A DNA stretch of 64,000 bases from Gemmatimonadota bacterium (GCA_003220935.1 QHTT01000096.1:1-64000), one strand, 5' to 3'; numbered from the stretch's first letter, positions 7,244 to 15,495 are shown. Notes: a model not told the origin generated them from the letters alone. Numbers and translations: made by a program.

Positions 7244-9520
7244 TTACGGCATGAACGTCGCGGACACCATCTGCTCGGCGCCGGTCGTGGGGATCGCGAC
7301 GGGCGCGCCCCCGCCCGCGCCCCCGCCCCCCGTCCCGACCGGCTGGATGTAGACCCTCGACACGTTCTTCTGGACGTTGACGACGAGCGCCAGCAGGTCG
7401 CCCGCTGGGGAGACAGCGAAGTCGCCGATGACCAGATCCGTCCCCGTGACCGGAGCCATGCGGCCCGTCGCCAGGTCCATCTTCACGACCTGCGTGACCG
7501 TGCGGCCGCCGTCTTTCCCTTCGAGCAGGAAGGCAAGCGAGCCGTCGCGCAGGAAGTGCGGGCTGCGCTCCTTGAGCTGCTGCGATTTCGTGAGATTGTG
7601 CTGGTTCGAGCCGTCTCGCGACATCAGCCAGACGTCGTCACTCCCGTCTCGGCTCGACACGAACGCGATGCTCTCGCCGTCCGGAGAGACGCTCGGCTGC
7701 GAGTTGTCCGCCGGTTCCTGGGTAAGCTGGATGGCATCCGAGCCCGTGATCGCCTGCACGAAGATCTGGCGGTGGCCGGTGCGATTGGAGTGAAACACCA
7801 CGGCCTGCCCGTCGGCGGTGAACGATGGGTCGCCGTCCACACCCGGGGAGTTCGTGAGGCGGGCCACGTCCGTACCGTCCGCGTCCATCACGTAGATCTC
7901 GGGCTGGCCGTCCCGGGTCGACACGAACGCGATGCGCGAGCCGTCAGGCGAGTACGCCGGGTCGGTGGCCGTGGACGAGTCATCCAATACTTTGCGCAGC
8001 TGCGCGAGGTTCGAGCGCTCCGCCGAGTAGAGCTGGAGCCGCCCCGAGCGCGAGCTTGCGAGCACGATCTCCCCCTGCACGAACACAGCGACCGCGGCGC
8101 GCTTACCCCCCGGCGCCGAGGCGGTGATGCGCGCGTGACCGTACCCCGCCGCGGTGACGGTGCCGTCCTCCCCGACGGAGGCGACCTGCGGGTTGTCGGA
8201 AGCGAACGTCACCCCCGTCGCGGGGCCGATCACGGCCCCGGTTTCGTCGGCGAAGCTCGCCCGCAACCCGTACCGCCGGTTCAGCGGCAGGCCGAGTCGG
8301 GTGGCCGACAGCTTGAGCCCGGCCGCGATGACGCGAATCTGCCAGGTCACGACCAGCCCCGGCCCCGGTCCTTTGGCCGTCAGCGTCGTCTTCCCGGCCC
8401 TCTTCCCCGTCAGCAACCCGGTGGCCGCATCGAAGCCCGCGAGCCACGAATCCCCCACGGTCCACTGGATCGGGGCCTCGGGCACCAGTGTCCTGTCGGC
8501 CGCGAGGGCCTGCACCTGGAACTTTGCCGTCCCTTGGATCGGCAGCGGTACCTCGGCCTTCGCCGTGGGGATCACCGACAACAGGTCCACCGTGCGGTGC
8601 ACGACGATGTCCACACCCTTGGTTTGCAGCAGCCCGGACACGGAGAGTGTGGTCTTGCCCGGCGCCACCGCGGTCACGACACCGGTGAGCGAGACCCGCG
8701 CGACGTTCGGGTCCGCCGAGGACCACTGCATCGTCAGGGGGCTCACGACGCGCCCGCCCTGTCCCGGCACGATCACATGCAGCGTGTCCACCGCGTTCGG
8801 ACCGAGCGCCACCGGACTCGGCTCTTGGATCGCGATGTCGCTCGGCTGCACTACCACCGGCGCGGTGGCGGTGAGGCCGGTCGAGCTCGTCACCTGCACA
8901 GTCCCCTGGCCAGCGGCCAACGCGACGATCACGCCGTTCTGGTCCACGCTCGCGATGTCGGGACGGAGCGACTTCCACGTGACGGCGACCGGCGCTGCGG
9001 GCGAGCCGTCGTCCTTGAGCGCCCGCGGCACGACGCGCGTGTTTTCGGACGGCAGCAGATACACCGTCGGCGGCTCGATGCGCAGCACCGCGGCCGGGCC
9101 CGTGCCCGGCGGCTGACCGGCGAACGGATCCACTCCTCCCGGCGGCTCAGCTGGTCGGGCTGGCGACTGGGCCTGCGCGTTCGTTTGTCCACCAGCGGCG
9201 GGTGCGCCGATCACCTGTATCGCGGCCTGACCCTTGCGCGCACCTACGCGCGCTTCGACAATGGCGACGCCGCCGCCCACACCGGTGACGGTGCCGTCGT
9301 TGTCGACCCTCGCGACCGAGACGTTGTTCGAGGACCAGATGAATCGGACCGTCGGGATGACGTTGCCGGCGCGGTCGAACGCAGTGGCGAGGAGGCCGCT
9401 GCGCTCTCCTACTTTGACCGTCACGGTGGGTGGGGCTACCTGAACTTCGGAAACGTTCTGGGCGCAGAGGCGCCCGGGAAGCAGGAGCGTGATCCAGATC
9501 ACAAACGCGCGAGCCGTCAT
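7244..9520 (-). CDS. Exported protein with BIG2 (Ig-like) domains and a TolB-type propeller
   Basis: About 758 residues from the ATG at 9520 (an upstream in-frame start at 9559 would precede the signal peptide). The signal peptide is TARAFVIWITLLLPGRLCAQ. The first two thirds carry several Ig-like group-2 repeats with the pattern VTW-S-P-VA-V-G-VTA-G-A-I (for example IWSSNNVSVARVDNDGTVTG). The last third has PD40/TolB-like blades such as AYSPDGSRIAFVSTRDGQPE and SVSPDGESIAFVSSRDGSDD. The likely location is the periplasm or cell surface. No enzymatic motif was seen. Use of the 9520 start fits a promoter-like sequence ending about 10 nt upstream, with no Shine-Dalgarno. Confidence 0.85.
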   Translation of the reverse strand: MTARAFVIWITLLLPGRLCAQNVSEVQVAPPTVTVKVGERSGLLATAFDRAGNVIPTVRFIWSSNNVSVARVDNDGTVTGVGGGVAIVEARVGARKGQAAIQVIGAPAAGGQTNAQAQSPARPAEPPGGVDPFAGQPPGTGPAAVLRIEPPTVYLLPSENTRVVPRALKDDGSPAAPVAVTWKSLRPDIASVDQNGVIVALAAGQGTVQVTSSTGLTATAPVVVQPSDIAIQEPSPVALGPNAVDTLHVIVPGQGGRVVSPLTMQWSSADPNVARVSLTGVVTAVAPGKTTLSVSGLLQTKGVDIVVHRTVDLLSVIPTAKAEVPLPIQGTAKFQVQALAADRTLVPEAPIQWTVGDSWLAGFDAATGLLTGKRAGKTTLTAKGPGPGLVVTWQIRVIAAGLKLSATRLGLPLNRRYGLRASFADETGAVIGPATGVTFASDNPQVASVGEDGTVTAAGYGHARITASAPGGKRAAVAVFVQGEIVLASSRSGRLQLYSAERSNLAQLRKVLDDSSTATDPAYSPDGSRIAFVSTRDGQPEIYVMDADGTDVARLTNSPGVDGDPSFTADGQAVVFHSNRTGHRQIFVQAITGSDAIQLTQEPADNSQPSVSPDGESIAFVSSRDGSDDVWLMSRDGSNQHNLTKSQQLKERSPHFLRDGSLAFLLEGKDGGRTVTQVVKMDLATGRMAPVTGTDLVIGDFAVSPAGDLLALVVNVQKNVSRVYIQPVGTGGGGAGGGAPVAIPTTGAEQMVSATFMP

Positions 9521-9530
9521 AACGGCGCCA

Positions 9531-9559
9531 ACGTAAACGCACGTAAGTGTCGTTGTCAA
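9531..9559 (-). promoter_or_regulatory. Putative sigma-70-type promoter for the Ig-like/propeller operon
   Basis: On the minus strand: TTGACA (9559-9554), a 17-nt spacer, then TTACGT (9536-9531). The start codon ATG (9520-9518) lies 10 nt after the -10 box, so a transcript from here would be leaderless or nearly so, which fits the absence of a Shine-Dalgarno. The -35 is perfect; the -10 is weak. Confidence 0.4.
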
Positions 9560-9963
9560 GCTAACTTGTCACCTCGGTATCGCATGCGCAGCCGGCGGGT
9601 GGTGTGCCTGTCCAGCCCACTGTCGCCCCGCTGCGACATAACCGCTTTCACCCGAACGAGTCCCCCTGGGGCGCGGATTGGGACGTCATGCGACGAGCCC
9701 GCCCACCTTGGAGCGCGACCACGAGCGGGTCGCCCACACGCGGCAACGCGAGCAGCCTGAGGGCCCTGGAGCGCTCGCTCAACGCCGGCGGCGTGGTCGG
9801 CACGAGAAGCTCGTAGCCCGCACGAGATGGGTCGCGGGCCGCCTCCGCAGCGACAGCGCCGCAGTATACGCCGCGCGGCGCCGTGTCGCGTGATCACTTG
9901 CGTGGCAGCATTCCCGGGGTAAGCTATAAGCCACGCCCACGGACAACCAGCAGAGGAGATCCG
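9560..9963. other. Intergenic region without a convincing gene
   Basis: About 400 nt between a divergent pair (propeller gene on minus, basic protein on plus). Open frames on both strands are low-complexity Arg/Pro-rich translations without recognisable domains. A possible promoter for the rightward gene is noted at 9903-9930. No tRNA-like fold was recognised. Confidence 0.5.
9903..9930 (+). promoter_or_regulatory. Possible promoter of the basic tail protein
   Basis: A good -10 box TATAAG (9925-9930) has a weak -35 TGGCAG (9903-9908) at 16-nt spacing. The implied 5' leader is short (~27 nt) and contains the ribosome binding site AGAGGAG upstream of the ATG at 9964. Confidence 0.35.
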
Positions 9964-10227
9964 ATGCTCGAGCCAAACGACTTCTCCGAGAGCAGCTGGA
10001 CTGGCCCCGGCATGATGGAGCCGATGTACCCACCGTCGCCACCGCCGATGCCGAGCCCGGCGCCGATGATGGACGAGCCGGCGGAGGCCCCGCGGCGCAA
10101 GGCGCCCGCGCGGAAGAAGAAGGCGGCGAAGCGGCCCAAGGCGAAGAAAGCAGCTAAGAGGCGGCCGAAGGCGAAGGCCAAGCGGGGCGGAAGGAAGAAG
10201 AAAGCGACGAGGCGGCGTCGCCGCTAG
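9964..10227 (+). CDS. Small Lys/Arg-rich protein resembling a histone H1 C-terminal tail
   Basis: 87 residues. The ATG at 9964 follows AGAGGAG by 6 nt, which decides the start over an in-frame upstream start at 9883. Residues 1-45 are acidic/Pro/Met-rich (MMEPMYPPSPPPMPSP); residues 46-87 are almost only Lys, Arg, Ala and Pro with KAKK/AAKR-type repeats and an RRRRR end. This composition resembles bacterial histone-H1-like and AlgP-type DNA-binding tails, so nucleoid association is plausible. Low complexity makes homology weak evidence. The Pro/Met-rich head is unusual. It stands alone and is followed by a strong hairpin. Confidence 0.7.
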   Translation: MLEPNDFSESSWTGPGMMEPMYPPSPPPMPSPAPMMDEPAEAPRRKAPARKKKAAKRPKAKKAAKRRPKAKAKRGGRKKKATRRRRR

Positions 10228-10243
10228 CACCCCTCAGCACGGC

Positions 10244-10299
10244 ACCGCGGGAGCGCCTTCTGGATGGCTCGGGCCATCTCCTCGAGGCGCTCCCGCGGT
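10244..10299 (+). terminator. Strong two-tier hairpin after the basic protein gene
   Basis: A perfect 15-bp outer stem (ACCGCGGGAGCGCCT at 10244-10258 with its complement at 10285-10299) encloses an inner 5-bp stem-loop ATGGC/GCCAT (10264-10277). No T-run follows, only ACGTTTGGG, so it is not a textbook intrinsic terminator. It could be a factor-assisted terminator or a 3'-end stabiliser. Confidence 0.6.
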
Positions 10300-10336
10300 A
10301 CGTTTGGGCGGCACCTCGGAACGGAGCGAGACTGTC

Positions 10337-10795
10337 ATGGGCGTGGGACGTTGGGCGTGGGGCGCGGCCGCCGTCCTGGTGGCGGGGTGCTCGGCCCCGA
10401 AGGTTCCGGTCGGCGATCCGCACGCCGAGATCGCAGGCGTGCTCGCGCGCAGCGCAGCAGACTGGAACCGCGGGGACCTGGCCGGCTTCATGAGCGATTA
10501 CGCTCGCGACTCGCTCACCAGCTACGTCACGGGCGGCCACGTGCAGTACGGGTGGCAAAAGCTCTACGACCGCTACGAGGCCACCTACTTTGCGCCCGGC
10601 AAGACGCGCGATTCGCTGAGCTTCGAGGAAGTCCGGGTCCGGCCGCTCACGCTCGACCTCGCTCTCTGCACCGCGCGCTTCGTGCTGCACCGCAGGGACT
10701 CGGTCGTGGCGGGCGGACCGTTCACGTTGCTCCTGCAGAAGCGGGGCGACCGCTGGCTGATCCTGCACGACCACACGTCAAGCGACCCGCGATGA
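10337..10795 (+). CDS. Putative lipoprotein with SnoaL/DUF4440-like (NTF2-fold) domain
   Basis: 152 residues from the ATG at 10337, chosen because it places a lipoprotein signal (GAAAVLVAGC, lipobox Cys at residue 18) at the N-terminus. The mature part matches the NTF2-like cone fold: EIAGVLARSAADWNRGDLAGFMSDYA, then WQKLYDRYEATY, and C-terminal beta strands ending GDRWLILHDHTS. Such proteins bind or turn over small molecules; the ligand is unknown. The stop overlaps the next start as ATGA, so it is coupled to the amidohydrolase. Confidence 0.75.
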   Translation: MGVGRWAWGAAAVLVAGCSAPKVPVGDPHAEIAGVLARSAADWNRGDLAGFMSDYARDSLTSYVTGGHVQYGWQKLYDRYEATYFAPGKTRDSLSFEEVRVRPLTLDLALCTARFVLHRRDSVVAGGPFTLLLQKRGDRWLILHDHTSSDPR

Positions 10796-12159
10796 AGGGC
10801 CTCCGTCCGCCCGGCCGCCTGTTCGCCGCCTTTGTCTTCTTGGTTGCGGCCTGCAGGCCGGCGGGAGACGGTGTCATCGCGCTCGCAGGCGCCACGCTGA
10901 TCGACGGCTCCGGCCGCGAGCCGGTGAAGGACGCCCTCATCCTGGTCAAGGGCGGCCACATCGAGGCCGTCGCCCGCGTGAACGAGATCAACGTGCCGCG
11001 GGGCGCCAGAGAGATCAGCCTGATCGGCAAGACGGTGATCCCGGGTCTGATCGACGCGCACGCACACATAGAGCGTTGGGCGGTGGAGCGGTATGTCGCC
11101 TGGGGCGTGACCACGGTGCGGGACCTGGGCGCGATGACCACCGATTCGGCAATCGCCCTCAGGAACGACTGCAACCTCGGCTCGGTGCTCGGGCCGCGGG
11201 TGTTCACCGCAGGGGCGATGATCGACGGCGTCCCTCCCACCTACCCAACGGCGACCGGCGTCGCCACTGGGAGCGACGCCCGTCGGGCGGTCGACCAGCG
11301 AGCGGTAGTCGGCGCGGACCTGCTCAAGATCTACACGAAGATCACGCCGCCGCTGCTGGCACCCCTGATGGACGAGGCAGCGACGCTGCGGCTCCCGGTG
11401 GCGGCGCACCTCGGCAAGACCGACGCGGTGACGGCGGCGAAGGCCGGCGTGGCCTCGCTCGAGCACATGGCGGGCGTGGTGCAGGCCGCAGCGCTCAATC
11501 CCGCGCCGTACTTGAGCGCGCACGATCGTTTCCTCGCGGGGTGGACGCTCGAGGAGAGCGGGTGGGCGTCGCTCGACTCCACCACGGTCGCCCGGGTCGC
11601 CCGCGCGCTGGTCGCGACGCACGTCGCGGTCGTTCCCACGCTGGTGCTGCACGAGATGCTCGCGCGGCTCGACAACCCCACGCTGCTGCTGCGTCCCGGG
11701 ATGGAAGACGTTCCGACCAGCGCCGCGAGCGTGCGTGACGTCGCCGGCCTGCTCCAGCGCACTCGCTGGCGCGCGCCCGAGTTCCAGGCGTTCCGCCGCG
11801 CGCGACCGCGCCAGGATCAGTTCGTGCGCGAGTTCAAGCGCGCCGGGGGCCTGATCGCCGCGGGATCGGACGCCGCGAACCAGCTGCTCGTGCCGGGCCT
11901 CTCGCTCCACGAAGAGATCGGCCTGCTGGTGGCCGCGGGCTTCACGCCGCTCGAGGCGATCACCGCGGCGACGCGCAAGGGCGCCCAGCTGCTGCACGCC
12001 GATTCGCTCGGCCTGCTCGGAGCCGGGAAGGTCGCTGACCTCGTCGTGCTCGACGGCGATCCGCTCAGGGGCATCCTGGCGACGCGGCGGATTGCCTGGG
12101 TGATGCTGCGCGGACGCTTGATCCAACCCGATTCGTTGAGGAAGACATGGGCGAAATAA
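10792..12159 (+). CDS. Lipoprotein amidohydrolase (imidazolonepropionase-like)
   Basis: 455 residues from the ATG at 10792, which overlaps the previous stop. The signal ends in lipobox FLVAAC (C21), so it is probably membrane-anchored in the periplasm. It is an amidohydrolase-superfamily metal enzyme: H90-x-H92 in LIDAHAHIE, candidate carboxylated lysine K179 (LLKIYTK), H206 and H225 (LEHMAG), and the final aspartate in AAGSDAAN. The C-terminal LGLLGAGKVADLVVLDGDPL is typical of the family. A hydrolytic role on a cyclic or peptide amide is likely; the substrate is not predictable. It lies in a run with another exported amidohydrolase. Confidence 0.85.
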   Translation: MKGLRPPGRLFAAFVFLVAACRPAGDGVIALAGATLIDGSGREPVKDALILVKGGHIEAVARVNEINVPRGAREISLIGKTVIPGLIDAHAHIERWAVERYVAWGVTTVRDLGAMTTDSAIALRNDCNLGSVLGPRVFTAGAMIDGVPPTYPTATGVATGSDARRAVDQRAVVGADLLKIYTKITPPLLAPLMDEAATLRLPVAAHLGKTDAVTAAKAGVASLEHMAGVVQAAALNPAPYLSAHDRFLAGWTLEESGWASLDSTTVARVARALVATHVAVVPTLVLHEMLARLDNPTLLLRPGMEDVPTSAASVRDVAGLLQRTRWRAPEFQAFRRARPRQDQFVREFKRAGGLIAAGSDAANQLLVPGLSLHEEIGLLVAAGFTPLEAITAATRKGAQLLHADSLGLLGAGKVADLVVLDGDPLRGILATRRIAWVMLRGRLIQPDSLRKTWAK

Positions 12160-13349
12160 GGCCGGTCCTGGGAATGCTCCTGCTCTTGGTTGGGTGCGGC
12201 AACGGGGAAGGGGGAAGGGGAACGGGTAGCTACGACGTGCTCCTCCGGGGCGGCTGGATCGTGGACGGCAGCGGCAACCCGCGCCACCGGGGCGACGTGG
12301 CGATCGCCGGGGACCGGATCGGGGGCGTCGGCTTCCTGAACGGCGCCCAGGCCCGCGAGACGCTCGATGTCTCGGGTCTCGTCGTGGCACCGGGATTCAT
12401 CGACATGATGGGGCAGTCGGAGATCAACGTGCTGATCGACAACCGCGTGCTCTCGAAGATCACGCAGGGTGTCACGACCGAGGTGACGGGCGAGGGCGGC
12501 TCCGTCGCCCCACTCACCGACAAGCTGGTGCGCGACGACTCCGACGCGATGAAGAAGTGGCACTACCGCGAGGACTGGCGCGATCTGGACGGCTACATCG
12601 CCCAGCTCGAGCGGCACGGCTCCACGCTGAACATTGCGACGTTCGTGGGCGCGACCCAGGTACGCCTCGCCGTGATCGGCAACGAGAACCGGCAGCCGAC
12701 CGCCCCCGAGCTCGCCCACATGGCAGCGTTGGTAGACACCCTGATGGAGCAAGGCGCGCTAGGCGTGTGGACGGCGCTCGAATACGCGCCGGCCAGCTAC
12801 TCGACGACCAACGAGATCATCGCGCTGGCGAGAGCGGCGCGCCGCCACGGCGGCATCTATGCCTCGCACATGCGGAACGAGGGGATCCAGATCGACCAGG
12901 CGCTGAACGAGCTGTTCCGCATCGCGCGCGAGGCGGAGATCCCGGCCGAGGTGTCGCACCTCAAGGTCTCGGGCCGCAACAGCTGGGGGCGGATGCGCCG
13001 GGTGCTCACCCGCATCGACTCGGCGCGCGCGTCTGGGCTCGACGTCACCGCGGACCAGTATCCCTACGTGGCCGCGGCGACCGCGCTCGACGCCTCGATT
13101 CCCACCTGGGCGGAGAGCGGCGGATGGGACTCGCTGCTGGTACGGCTGCGCGACCCCAAGACGCGGGCCCGCCTGCACGCGGAGATGGCACACCCCATGG
13201 GGGCCGCCGAGAGCTTCTTCTACGATGCAGGGGGCGGCGCGGGGGTGTTGATCACCGGGACGTTTCAGGACTCGCTGCGCTACCTCCAGGGCCAATCGAC
13301 ATCGTGCTCGCCGAAGGCGGGCATCGCACCGACGCCGTGTATTTCGTGA
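12147..13349 (+). CDS. N-acyl-D-amino-acid deacylase-like lipoprotein, N-terminal part (frameshifted)
   Basis: The ATG at 12147 overlaps the previous gene by 13 nt. Lipobox LLLLVGC (C17) is followed by a short GEGGRGTG linker that coincides with a GGGGAAG tandem repeat. The body matches D-aminoacylase-type amidohydrolases (SKITQGVTTEV, YASHMRNEG, EVSHLKVSG). The usual metal-binding His-x-His after PGFID is replaced by MMGQSE, a variant that may alter or abolish metal binding. After FQDSLRYLQG (near 13290) the frame is lost: the following 20-odd residues are out of frame, and the true C-terminus continues in another frame at 13304. About 13 family residues are missing at the join. Confidence 0.82.
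   Translation: MGEIRPVLGMLLLLVGCGNGEGGRGTGSYDVLLRGGWIVDGSGNPRHRGDVAIAGDRIGGVGFLNGAQARETLDVSGLVVAPGFIDMMGQSEINVLIDNRVLSKITQGVTTEVTGEGGSVAPLTDKLVRDDSDAMKKWHYREDWRDLDGYIAQLERHGSTLNIATFVGATQVRLAVIGNENRQPTAPELAHMAALVDTLMEQGALGVWTALEYAPASYSTTNEIIALARAARRHGGIYASHMRNEGIQIDQALNELFRIAREAEIPAEVSHLKVSGRNSWGRMRRVLTRIDSARASGLDVTADQYPYVAAATALDASIPTWAESGGWDSLLVRLRDPKTRARLHAEMAHPMGAAESFFYDAGGGAGVLITGTFQDSLRYLQGQSTSCSPKAGIAPTPCIS
12203..12227. repeat. 7-nt tandem array GGGGAAG in lipoprotein linker
   Basis: About three degenerate copies of GGGGAAG lie directly after the lipobox cysteine codon of the D-aminoacylase-like gene. They encode a Gly/Glu/Arg linker. No inverted partner was seen. Confidence 0.55.
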
Positions 13350-13807
13350 TGAGCGAGCCCGACGTGCAGGCCGCCATGCAAACGTGGTGGGTGGCCGTGA
13401 ACACGGACTTCGGCGGCGTGGCCCCGGACGGGCCGCTCGGCACCCAGTCCGCTCATCCCCGCGCCTATGGCTCGTTCGCGCGTATCCTCGGTCACTACGT
13501 GCGCGAGCTCAAGCTGTTCCCGCTCGAGTTCGCTGTGCGGAAGATGACCTCCCTCGCTGCGCAGCGTGTCGGGCTCCGGGACCGCGGCCTGCTGGCCCCC
13601 GGCATGGCCGCGGACATCACGATCTTCGACCCTAACACCGTGGCCGACCGCGCGACGTTCGAGCGGCCGCACCAGCCGTCCGTCGGCTTCGCCTATGTGT
13701 TCGTGAACGGGGAGAAGGTGCTGGACCACGGCAAGCTCACAGCGGCTCGTCCCGGACGCGGGCTGAGGGGTCCCGGCTACGTGCCGCCGGAGCGCCGCCG
13801 GCGGTGA
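13304..13807 (+). CDS. N-acyl-D-amino-acid deacylase-like, C-terminal fragment
   Basis: In-frame continuation of the preceding gene after a frame loss near 13290. Residues DIVLAEGG, AVYFVMSEPDVQAAM, GPLGTQSAHPRAYGSFARIL and KMTSLAAQRVGLRDRGLL are the standard D-aminoacylase C-terminal blocks, ending with the composite-domain strand YVFVNGEKVLDHGK. The GTG at 13304 is only a formal start; the fragment has no plausible ribosome binding site. The stop overlaps the GTG of the next gene. Confidence 0.8.
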   Translation: MLAEGGHRTDAVYFVMSEPDVQAAMQTWWVAVNTDFGGVAPDGPLGTQSAHPRAYGSFARILGHYVRELKLFPLEFAVRKMTSLAAQRVGLRDRGLLAPGMAADITIFDPNTVADRATFERPHQPSVGFAYVFVNGEKVLDHGKLTAARPGRGLRGPGYVPPERRRR

Positions 13808-14181
13808 CCCTCGGCCGGCTCGTCGCGGCGTGGCTACCCGTGGCCATCCTCTTCGCCGTCGCGCCACCGATCGGATACCGTTGGGACCAGGCGATCGGCC
13901 AGAACTCCGTCGTGTGGTCGCTCAACCGCTGGGAGATCGGGTGGCGCCTCGCCGAGGCGGCCGTGGTGACGCTGTTCGCTGCGCTGTGGTTCGACTCGCT
14001 GGGTGCGGGCGGCTGGTGGTTGCTGTTCTTCCTGGTCGGACTGCTCGTCGCCTTTCCGCGCCGCCTCGTCATGTGGCAGTACGCGGAGCTGCCACGCCGG
14101 CGCGCGCTGCTCGCGCACGCATCGCTCGACGTGGCCCGTTACGTGGCGGCGGGTGGTATTCTCGCCTGGAGACTCGGATAG
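13804..14181 (+). CDS. Small integral membrane protein of unknown function
   Basis: 125 residues, GTG start overlapping the previous stop (GTGA). Three to four hydrophobic stretches: VAAWLPVAILFAVAPP, LAEAAVVTLFAALWF, GGWWLLFFLVGLLVAF and a C-terminal YVAAGGILAW. No known family recognised. The tight overlap suggests co-translation with the deacylase-like gene. Confidence 0.6.
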   Translation: MTLGRLVAAWLPVAILFAVAPPIGYRWDQAIGQNSVVWSLNRWEIGWRLAEAAVVTLFAALWFDSLGAGGWWLLFFLVGLLVAFPRRLVMWQYAELPRRRALLAHASLDVARYVAAGGILAWRLG

Positions 14182-14199
14182 AGTATCTTCGGTAGCTCC

Positions 14200-15255
14200 A
14201 TGTCTCTCGAACTCATGACCGCCATCCGGCTGACGCGCTACTCGCACGGCGCGGGCTGAGCCTGCAAGCTCGGCCCCGCCGAGCTGGCGCAGGTCCTGCG
14301 TCACGTGCCCGTTGCGACGGATCCCCGGATCCTCGTCGACGCCGCCACCCGCGACGACGCCGCCGTGTTTCGCCTCTCGGCCGACCGCGCGATCGTGGCG
14401 ACGGTGGACTTCTTCACGCCCATCGTCGACGACCCCTACGACTTCGGACGCATTGCCGCGGCCAACGCCTTCTCTGACGTGTATGCGATGGGCGCCACGC
14501 CGCTCGTCGCCCTGAACCTGGTCGGCTGGCCGCGCGACACGCTCCCGTACGATCTGCTGGGCGAGGTGCTGCGGGGGGGCGCTGACGTGGCGCGCGCCGC
14601 CGGCGCGTTCGTGCTGGGCGGGCATTCGATCGACGACCCGGAGCCGAAATACGGGATGGCCGTAGTCGGCGAGGTGCATCCGGATCGCATCGTAACCAAC
14701 GCGGGCGCGCGGCCGGGCGACGCGCTCGTGCTGACCAAGCCGATCGGCACGGGCGTCCTGACCACCGCCCTGAAGCGCGATCTGCTCTCACAGGTGGAGC
14801 TCGCGCCCGCGGTGGCCGCGATGACCACCCTCAACGCCGCCGCCGCCCGTGCGATGCTGGCGGTCGGCGTGCACGCGGCAACCGACGTAACCGGGTTCGG
14901 GCTGCTGGGTCACCTGCACAGCTTGCTCGAGGCGAGTGGCGTGGCGGCGGAGGTCACGGCACAGGCGATCCCGCTGCTGCCGCACTCGCGCGACATGGCA
15001 GCGGGGGGGGCCGTCCCCGGCGGCACACAGCGCAACCTGACGAGCCTCGCCGACTCGGTGAGCTTCGCCGCCGGCGTGGAACAGACCACGCGCGTGCTGC
15101 TGAGCGACGCGCAAACGTCCGGCGGGCTGCTGATCGCGGTAGCGCCCGATCGCGTGGGAGGGCTAGTGGCGGCGTTGCAGCGCGCAGGGACGCCCGCAGC
15201 CGCCGTGATCGGGAAGGTCGTCCCGGGCACGCCGGGTCGCATCGCCGTGAGCTAG
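14200..15255 (+). CDS. selD: Selenide, water dikinase, selenocysteine-containing (in-frame UGA)
   Basis: 351 residues when the in-frame TGA at 14257-14259 is read as selenocysteine. From the ATG at 14200 the N-terminus reads IRLTRYSHGAG-U-ACKLGP. It aligns with the SelD active-site loop in which E. coli has Cys17 and Lys20; here Sec20 takes the cysteine position and K23 the lysine. Downstream the protein is a complete SelD/AIR-synthase-like fold (DDAAVF, DFFTPIVDDPYDFGRIAAANAFSDVYAMG, GGHSIDDPEPKYG, SDAQTSGGLL). It makes selenophosphate from selenide and ATP for Sec-tRNA synthesis. Automatic callers would start at 14305 and lose the active site. selA, selB and selC are not in this window but are predicted elsewhere in the genome. 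It is followed closely by two small genes on the same strand. Confidence 0.93.
14257..14293 (+). promoter_or_regulatory. Bacterial SECIS-like hairpin at the selD UGA codon
   Basis: One nucleotide after the TGA, CCTGC (14261-14265) pairs with GCAGG (14289-14293), and AGCTCGGC (14267-14274) pairs perfectly with GCCGAGCT (14278-14285) around a small C-rich loop. One A and three GGC bases form an internal bulge. Position directly downstream of UGA matches bacterial SECIS elements read by SelB. The loop lacks the exact E. coli GU motif, but bacterial SECIS loops vary. Confidence 0.7.
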
Positions 15256-15258
15256 CCG

Positions 15259-15495
15259 ATGCGCGCGATCCGCGAGTTCACCAGCCTCACGCCCGACGCG
15301 CTCGACGCCTTGGAGCGGGCGGTGCGCGAGCGGCGCCGGGTAGCGCTGCGGCGGCGCGGCACCGAATATGTCGTCGTGGCCGAGCGGCTCGACACCGGCG
15401 AGCGCGAGGAGGCGCTCGAGGGGAGGCTCCCGATGACGGGAGAAATCCTGGAGTTCCCGCTGCGCGAGCTGGAGTCCTTCGCGGTGCTACCGTAG
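15259..15495 (+). CDS. Small conserved-looking hypothetical protein
   Basis: 78 residues, ATG 3 nt after the selD stop and stop 2 nt before the next start, so clearly in an operon. A helix-rich first half (LTPDALDALERAVRERRRVALRRRG) is followed by strands (TEYVVVAERL) and a C-terminal GEILEFPLRELESFAVLP. No family recognised. Its position between selD and a universal stress gene gives no firm functional hint. Confidence 0.6.
   Translation: MRAIREFTSLTPDALDALERAVRERRRVALRRRGTEYVVVAERLDTGEREEALEGRLPMTGEILEFPLRELESFAVLP

Noticed and set aside
6974-9760. 928-codon plus-strand open frame
   Set aside because: Runs antisense to both the MDR oxidoreductase and the Ig-like/propeller gene, with Arg/His-rich low-complexity translation.
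12147-13807. Frame change in the D-aminoacylase-like gene as programmed frameshifting
   Set aside because: No slippery heptamer or downstream pseudoknot is apparent, and about 13 family residues are missing at the join, which frameshifting cannot restore.
14200-14305. selD in-frame TGA as a nonsense mutation
   Set aside because: The stop lies exactly at the SelD active-site Cys/Sec position, both sides are conserved, and a SECIS-like hairpin follows, so selenocysteine is the better reading.
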